Assembly (NCBI RefSeq): GCF_000340215.1
Contig: NW_006921537.1
Span: forward strand, 2,959,685 to 3,023,684
DNA length: 64,000 nt
Direction: 5' to 3'
Origin: Pseudocercospora fijiensis CIRAD86
Lineage: Eukaryota; Ascomycota; Dothideomycetes; Mycosphaerellales; Mycosphaerellaceae
The position numbers and the translations under genes are program-made. A model generated the notes under the pieces. That model worked only from the letters and a program-made list of their open reading frames with translations. It was not told the origin of the DNA and did no database searches. Each line of letters starts with the position of its first letter. Within the stretch, counting starts at the first letter, position 1. This document shows, one piece after another, positions 57,855 through 64,000 of the stretch.

Positions 57855-58516
57855 ATGAAGTCCATTCTTATCTTTGCAATCACCGCTATTCTGAGTCTTG
57901 CCTCCGCTCTAGAGGGCATCAATGGCTTTACGATTAAGGCGATGGACCATGTTGTAGCACCAAGATTCAACAAGTTCAGAATTCGTGGAGTGGTATGAAG
58001 GGTCGACTCCTATTTGTTCTTGGAGTTCCAGCTGACAATTTTCCAAAAGAACCAATATGATGAGAAGACAGCACCCTCTCCTTGGGGACAGCCACCCAAA
58101 TCTCCATCGGGCGGACCTCCAAACTCTCCCAAATCTCCATGGGGCGGCGAACCTCCCAAATCTCCTGGCTCACCTCCCAAATCTGGCTCGCCTGGCTCAC
58201 CCAAAGGGACGCCTGGCTCACCCAAAAGTGGTGGTGGTTGCGACCTTTCCAATTCGTCCTGTGACGCTGGCTATACGCTGAATTGCAAGAACGGACAACC
58301 CAATTGCCACGTAAGTAATGTTGACAATTGACTATCGTCTCTTTTATACTAGGCTGACTTGCTATATAGCTGACCAACCCATCGGCGGCGTGTGGCAAGG
58401 GTGGCGTCACGTGGGAAGCACCAAACGGCCAAGAATGCTGTGCCCACTGTACCGGCACAGGTTGCCCCGAAGCGGAGCATAAGTTAGCGAAGTCAAAGAG
58501 TCCTTGCCAGAATTAA
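57855..58516 (+). CDS. Small secreted Cys-rich protein with Pro/Ser/Gly repeats
   Basis: Three exons (57855-57992, 58050-58310, 58370-58516), all splits in phase 0, with introns of 57 and 59 nt (GTATGA..AAAAG with GCTGAC branch; GTAAGT..TATAG), encode 181 residues. A signal peptide (MKSILIFAITAILSLASA) is followed by a short N-terminal region (to residue 46). A low-complexity segment built from P-P-K-S-P, G-S-P-G-S-P-K and W-G-G-E-P units spans about 55-105. A C-terminal domain has ten Cys (CDLSNSSCDAGYTLNC... then ECCAHCTGTGC, last Cys near the end), suggesting five disulfides. Size, secretion and Cys content fit fungal effector-like or antimicrobial-like proteins, but no family is recognised. 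It lies about 800 bp from a large transposon block. Confidence 0.82.
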
Positions 58517-58894
58517 AAAATGAGTGATCGAGTATGTGGTTTGGCCGATTGGTCCGAGTGTATCTTACAATAACCGATATAGCGAGGACGAATGGAATGG
58601 GTTCTCGCCAGACGAGTCTCGCGATGATTGGGAACACTTCTACTGTACAGTAACTTGTCATGTCCGTCTCGGACTTTGGCGGATAAGCGTAGGGAGCCAA
58701 GATGTTATCGCCGCAACACATCACTAAAACCCATCGCTCATTGCGGATCATGTCATCATAGCATGAGACGGTGTCCCTTGCCGGACGAGTGGACATGGGG
58801 TAGAAAAAGGCAATTGAAACCCTCACGATAGGCGGGTCTACGTCTACGACTGACGTCCACATTTCCAACCACACAACTTCCATCCACATACACC

Positions 58895-60152
58895 ATGGCT
58901 GCGTACAGATTCGAAGGATGGCTCGGCGAGGATGCTTCCGCAGCCAAAGGCAAGATGCAGTGGGGGGAATTCGAGCCGAAGAAGTGGGAGGAAGATGATG
59001 TTGATATCGAGATTTCGCACTGTGGCGTCTGTGAGTCCATCGGCGTGATGCACGCTGTGAAGTCTTGCTGATCCACGATGAAGGCGGATCTGATTTGCAT
59101 ATGCTCTCTTCTGGCTGGGGACCGACTCCATACCGTAAGCCTCTGCAATCGCCCTTGCCTTCTCACACGAACGCTGGTCTAACCACTCTTGCAGCATGCG
59201 TCGTCGGACATGAGATTGTGGGCAAGGCTGTCCGCGTAGGCTCCAACGTCACACACATCAGAGTCGGCGACCGCGTTGGTGTGGGCGCTCAAGCACGGAG
59301 CTGCTTGGACAAAACCTCTTGCGTCGACTGTGCGGGCGGGCTTGAGAACTACTGCGCCAAGGGCAACGTCAGCACGTACGGAAGCATATATCCCAAAGGA
59401 GAGGGCAAGTCATACGGTGGATATGCTGACTACAACCGCACCAATGCGCACTTCGTCTTCAAGATTCCCGACGGCATGTCGTCAGCTGAGGCAGCTCCGA
59501 TGCTGTGCGGTGGCATTACCATGTACTCGCCTCTGAAATTCAATGGGGCAGGCCCAGGCAAGACGGTTGGAATCATTGGCGTCGGCGGTCTCGGCCACTT
59601 TGGCCTTCTCTTTGCAAAGGCCCTGGGCTGCGATCGCGTCGTGGGCATATCAAGAAAGAGCGACAAGCGAGAAGATGCCCTTGCGCTGGGTGCCGATGAA
59701 TACATTGCAACGGCCGAGGACCAAGACTGGCCGACCAAGCACCGAAGAAGTCTCGATCTCATTGTCAGCACGGTCAGCTCGGAGAACATGCCTCTGATGG
59801 ACTACCTCGGCTTGCTCAAGACCAGAGGAACATACATTCAAGTTGGGTAAGTTGCGCATACGGTCAATGATCATTCTGGACTCGACGACTGACCATCCCA
59901 CGCAGTGCACCTGACGGCGGCAAGTTCCCTGCGATCAGTGCTTTCACCTTGTTGATGAATGGGATCAAAGTCGGCGGAAGCGGCATTGGACCGCCAGACG
60001 AGATCGAGGAGATGCTCAAGTTTGCCGCAGATGCCAGGATCAAGCCTTGGATCCAGGAGAGGCCTATGGATGAGGCAAACAAGGTCGTCGTGGACATGGA
60101 AGCGGGCAAGGCGCGATATCGATACGTGCTTGTGAACAAGAAGCATGCTTGA
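58895..60152 (+). CDS. Zinc alcohol dehydrogenase, ADH6/7 (cinnamyl-alcohol) type
   Basis: Four exons (58895-59030, 59084-59134, 59195-59846, 59906-60152) with introns of 53, 60 and 59 nt give 361 residues. Catalytic zinc ligands are C46 and H51 (CGVCGSDLH) and H68-E69 (GHE). The structural zinc Cys are C99, C105, C108 and C116, with the insert between the first two that is common in fungal ADH6-like enzymes. GVGGLGHFG is the nucleotide-binding loop. SRKS after the next strand, lacking an acidic residue, favours NADP(H). Yeast ADH6/ADH7 and plant CADs reduce aromatic and branched aldehydes to alcohols, including detoxification of lignin-derived aldehydes. The second exon is only 51 nt but completes the zinc-binding sequence exactly, which supports the model. 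Confidence 0.9.
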
Positions 60153-60650
60153 ATGACGATACTGGCTGGCGACTTCGGGTCTCGCCCGCTCCAGCACGGA
60201 TATGCATATTGAGTGAGTCAGTTGTCATGTAGCTTGCGTGCATGCCATTCAGCAGCACGGCCAGGCAACGTGGAAAGATGTTATCGAGGCCACATTCTCG
60301 ATCTGCTCTCATTCGCCTGCAGACATCACGAATGCTCTTTTCACGCGTGGATTCAAGTGACGTTGATCATCGCGAGTGTTACGAAGGCACCAAAGCTCGT
60401 GACGCTCCAAGAGATCGGAAGTCTCCTCCTTCCCAATCCCTGCTCCGACTCTGAAGCCTCGAACTCCGGCTCCGGCTGGATTCGGAAAGCATTTGAAGCA
60501 GATACCAGAACTCGACATAAAGAAGGAGAAGGAGAGAGCTTGATAGCACCTAGACGTTTCTACGGTGCAAGGAAATGGCCAACGAGAGATTTACGTTGTT
60601 GAAGTCTCAGGAGGGAGGTAAATTTGATTCCGCTGGTCGACGATAGGGTG
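60153..60650. other. Intergenic DNA with no supported gene
   Basis: Normal composition; one plus-strand open frame (60,213-60,602) lacks family similarity. Confidence 0.4.
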
Positions 60651-60655
60651 GAAAT

Positions 60656-61019
60656 CTAGCATTCATTGACAGCATCTGTCACATGGCATCCGCATCGCGC
60701 ACAGTCATCGGTACACGCTGCCAATTGTTCCCAGTCCAGTCGAACCTTATGCGCACTGCCTAGTAATCGAGATTAGCACGAATGAGTCAGTGGACCGACA
60801 AGAGCAGGACATACCTTGTGTCCTCCATCCTTCTTCGCGACCGTATTTCACACAAAGGGTATCGGAACCAGCATTGGACACTTGGACGTCATAGGAGCTC
60901 GGTCGATGTACCCTGCCTGTGATAGAGTCTCCCTTCTGAACATGCCTGGTCCGGAAGTCCTGTAAACGGGAAGATGCTCTGCGCTTCTTGAAGGAGATAC
61001 GATCCAGGTACCGGCTCAT
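60656..61019 (-). CDS. Possible small protein gene with one intron
   Basis: From an ATG at 61019 the minus strand reads about 75 codons, including DFRTRHVQKGDSITGRVHR and SSYDVQVSNAGSDTLCVKYG. A good GTATGT donor follows and an ACTAG acceptor about 52 nt later. Two acceptors are possible: one leads to a short Cys-rich end (ACTDDCARCGCHVTDAVNEC), the other, four bases on, to a different end (DWTGNNWQRVPMTVRDADAM). No signal peptide and no known family. The spacing between neighbours and the splice signals make a real gene plausible but unproven. Confidence 0.35.
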
Positions 61020-61201
61020 ATAAGGGCGCAGTGCCTAGTCATGGAGCGGAATGTCAAACTCACACCCCTCCTCCATTACTGAGTTTACATCTTGGCACCA
61101 ACCAACTCGTTTCGAAAGGAGAGACGCCTTCGGAACGTTCAAATTGTGCGCAGACTTTCCGTGAGCGGCATTGGCCCAAATTCATCTTGGTGGGTAAGAG
61201 C

Positions 61202-62980
61202 TCATTCTTCTGACAAGCACTCATCATCGCCAGCGATGCTTGCGAGCAAGCGTCCGTCCGTGGTTTTGCGGAGGCGCAACCAGACCACAAACGCCTCAAC
61301 AAGTGTTGTCTAAGGATGCAAATTAGTCAAATCTCAGCGATTTTGCCTCGGTCATCGTACAGTACCAAAGCGAGCCCACTCCCGAGGCCGATCCAAAGTC
61401 CTCGAATACCCATTTTAGGTGGCCCGAGTTCCAGAAACGCAGCTAAAGGTAGTGCGTAGAGATAGTTGATGGTGACTGTGATTTAAGTGAGCAGATCGGA
61501 CTTTGGAGGATGGTAGCCAGATCGCCTACCTGTGCACCATGCTCCGATATCTTGCCAGCCGAATCCGCGGACAACGGCGTGTGGCCAATTTGAAGATGCT
61601 GCAGCTCATGGTCAGCAGCGATCAGCAAGACAGTCGAATTGATTTTACCTTCAAAAAAGGTAAATAGTGCCATGAAAGGCAATGTTTCGATGATGATTCT
61701 CGCAACCTCAGAGTCGTGTACGATGGTCTTCAACATGAGCACGACTATGCCGATGCTACCAATGGCATCGATAATCCCTATCGCGCTAAAGACACATCCA
61801 TACCAACGGATTACCTTCGCGGTCGAGTTCGTCATGCCAGCTCCCACGAGCTGCCCGACCTAAGGGCAATTAGCAAGCGCAGAGTGAGTACGGGAAAGGA
61901 GAAGCATACCCTAGTGCTGCAAGCAATGGAAGCCGAGAAAGGCACGTGCCAGACAATCGTTGTCGTAGTGGCAAGGAAAGTCTGGGCGGCAAGTGCGGCA
62001 GTACCAACATACGTCGTGCAGAAGGTCAAAATCTCAAAGCAAAGCCACTCAGACAAGTTCATCAGTACGCCTGGCATAGCAAGGCGCATGATAAGTCTCC
62101 AGCCTTTTCTCCACCCTTTCTTCACCTCTTGAGCAGAGGGCCAGCATTGCAGAGTGGACCGGTCAATGACCATAGCGTAAAGTGCGAGCAAGATGGGCCG
62201 AATGAGATTCGTCAAAGATGAAGACAGCGCTGCACCGGCAACACGCATGTCGGCAACGATGACCAGATAGTACGTCAATGCGAGGTTGATAGGCAGGCAG
62301 GCAATTAGTACGACCAGTCCAGCATTGAAGTTGCCCTGGGCTTGCATGAAGCGTTTACCATGTTCGAAAGCACAATAGCCCTGCACATAGTCAGTAATGC
62401 CCCCACTGAAGACGTAGCTGCTGCTTACCGGAACTCCGATCAAAGTCCAATACAAGAAGCTACTAGCATGCTCTACAAGGTCTCCTTGGGGCACGAGAGC
62501 ATTGAAGATCCCGCGAGAGCAAAGCCATACCACACCAATCGGGACGACGGCAGTCAAATGCACCAGAACAGTCGCTCGAATGACATCGAGTCCCACATCG
62601 GTCAGACGCCCACTGCCATACGCCTGCGAGCAAAGAGTATCGAGCGCAGTAGCAAAACCTTCGAAAATCGAATAGCCCGTGATGTTACTGGTCGTGATTC
62701 CTAAAGATACGCCTGCGATCTCCTCGGTCGAGAGCTGGGCTGCAACAGCGATGATGATGAGCTGGTAGGCATACTGTAGAAAGTATGTTACGACTAAAGG
62801 GCCTGAGTATCGGAAGAGGATAGAAGCTTCGACTTTGAGGGAGACTTCTGGGATTGCATTTTCATTTTCATCTTCATCTTCTTGTGCAGAGCAGCGTATT
62901 ATGAGGTGCTCGTGGTCGGTTTTAGGGAGCAACGGACTGTGTTCCGATGCCGGCCGAGGGAAATTTTCATTCACTTGCAT
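61202..62980 (-). CDS. MATE-family multidrug efflux transporter
   Basis: Five exons (62980-61910, 61859-61649, 61604-61530, 61475-61366, 61309-61202) with introns of 50, 44, 54 and 56 nt yield 524 residues. After a hydrophilic N-terminus (about 55 residues) the protein is almost wholly membrane helices. It has the MATE hallmarks FATALDTLCSQAYGSG in the first half and, after the introns, SSN...VVRGFGWQDIGAW and YLYALPLAAFLELGPPKMG in the second. The short third exon (75 nt) was fixed by the frame of this RGFGWQDIGAW block. MATE proteins export organic cations, drugs or metabolites using H+ or Na+ gradients, at the plasma or vacuolar membrane. The gene is convergent with the ADH upstream and appears intact. 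Confidence 0.9.
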
Positions 62981-63287
62981 TGTCCCTGCGTGCTAACAAT
63001 AAAAATATTTGTTGTGCAACTTCAGCTCTCACATGAAATGCCAGGATTCGTAGGTGAGAGGGAAGGTTGTATGCAGTAAGCACGAATACAAAGGTTCGGT
63101 GTGGGTTGGAGTTGGGGATCAAATCAGTGCCTCGCCAATGCTCGGAAATAATGGCGCACCGCACCCACGTTCTCCTCAAAAGCGCGGCATTTTTCTTCAA
63201 GCTTCCAAATTGTGTGAAGAAATTCTAGACTATATAATACAAGAGTGATGCTGGACAGCTTCATGTTGACCAATCAGCATTCGATGA
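62981..63287. promoter_or_regulatory. Upstream region of the MATE gene
   Basis: Contains the probable promoter of the minus-strand MATE gene. TATATAAT at about 63,231 is a candidate TATA element but is 250 bp from the ATG. No gene is seen. Confidence 0.35.
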
Positions 63288-63433
63288 GTCGGTGTAGTAT
63301 AGTGGTTAGTACGATGTAGGTCAAGAATCAGCGAGTGTGCGATTTGAAATGGATGCTAACTCCCTCGAAGTCGTTGTGGTTCTGTAGTTCAGACCAGATC
63401 CGAGTAGACCCAGGCTCGTTTCCTGGCACCGAC
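63288..63433 (+). pseudogene. tRNA-like relic (D and T arms intact, anticodon arm disrupted)
   Basis: The ends GTCGGTG (63288-63294) and CACCGAC (63427-63433) pair perfectly as a 7-bp acceptor stem. Next come TA and a D arm (GTAT..GTAC) inside an excellent box A (TAGTATAGTGG). At the other end CCAGG-7 nt-CCTGG forms a perfect T stem, but the loop CTCGTTT departs from TTCRANY, so box B is weakened. Total length is 146 nt, about 70 more than a tRNA, and no pairing anticodon stem with a T33 could be found. It may be a tRNA (Asp-like 5' half) disrupted by an insertion, or an intron-containing tRNA I could not fold by hand. Confidence 0.4.
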
Positions 63434-64000
63434 AGCTTTTTGCTGTTTTTGCTACGCGGAATCGATCACTTTGGCCTCGAGGCATGTCGGCTGGTGTGGG
63501 ATCCACAGACCATTTCACCTCTTCGATTGTGAGGAGAAAATCCCCTGGTCACTCGATGTGGCTTTTGAGACTTATCCTTATTCTTTTGACCAATTCTTCA
63601 CATTTACCATCTCATTCTTTGCCACGATGCGAGCGCCCGGGCGCCGCACAGAACCATTAATGAGGCATGCATAGCTCTACTCGAGGATGGGTCGACGCTC
63701 GGCGCTCGATCGTGCTTCCTTCTGCCAGGTCGTCGATGCTGCCATATCGATGGGAATGGGCTTCGCTTCACGCGATCTAATATTGCAGTGCCGTGATGAT
63801 CTTGAATCAACAAGACGAAGAGGTACATGTAGGCAGCGCGACGCGTCTTCAAGAACTGCTGGTCTGTGCTTGGGCAAATGCGGCTCAAGCGAACCTTTTT
63901 TTGCAGCCCGGGGTCAACAAGCACAATGACGGACCACTTCTTCACTGTCCTCAACCACCTTTTGCCGGTGAAGAAGGGACGGCAAGAGGCATCGCTGTTG
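63434..64000. other. Unassigned DNA to the window end
   Basis: Normal composition. Short overlapping open frames on both strands (longest 116 codons, minus strand, 63,604-63,954) have no recognisable similarity. Confidence 0.4.

Noticed and set aside
1..64000. CRISPR arrays, bacterial operons or Shine-Dalgarno sites
   Set aside because: Spliceosomal introns and RIP show a fungal nuclear genome; the tandem arrays here have no unique spacers.

Overview
The window looks like nuclear DNA of a filamentous ascomycete (Pezizomycotina, plausibly a dothideomycete). The evidence is short introns of 44-67 nt with GTRAGT-like donors and CTGAC/CTAAC-like branch points, fungal enzyme families (berberine-bridge-type oxidase, GMC, P450, SOU1-type SDR, MATE, ADH6/7-type dehydrogenase), and repeats carrying repeat-induced point mutation (RIP). 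The RIP here is nearly pure CpA->TpA on both strands. CA and TG almost vanish, TA rises, CpG survives, and reading frames break at former Gln and Trp codons as TAG/TAA. One assembly gap (449 N) lies at 40634-41082.

Layout. 1-409 unassigned. 410-3872 a MULE with 50-bp inverted repeats. About 3873-13190 further decayed repeat DNA holding a complete RIP-killed Gypsy (5761-12477, TATAG target duplication). 13250-16868 an intact island with a VOC/bicupin protein and a secreted FAD oxidase. 17173-20374 a Copia relic (CGATA duplication) containing a Tc1-like fragment. 20400-21170 a truncated GMC oxidoreductase pseudogene. 21187-22160 an intact SDR. About 22300-37270 a large repeat block: RecQ-like helicase relic (+), minisatellite-rich spacer, DUF6589-like relic (-), MITE-like inverted repeats and a second MULE (33921-37268).

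37270-46630 is a gene region: an intact Cys-rich single-pass membrane protein, the gap, a broken MFS transporter, a broken P450, a possible small membrane protein and an intact zinc alcohol dehydrogenase. 46638-57047 is a pogo-like DNA transposon split by a RIP-killed chromodomain Gypsy (47538-54664, CTTAC duplication). 57855-63433 holds a small secreted Cys-rich protein, an ADH6/7-like dehydrogenase, a possible small gene, a MATE transporter and a tRNA-like relic.

Functionally, the intact genes are mostly redox enzymes and membrane or secreted proteins of the accessory type. Their decayed neighbours (GMC, P450, MFS) suggest one or more former detoxification or secondary-metabolite gene groups broken up by transposons. 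Two RIP-type nonsense changes (P450 TGG->TAG; GMC Gln->TAG) sit in genes next to RIP blocks. All exon structures were worked out by hand from splice signals and reading-frame continuity; no transcript data were available.
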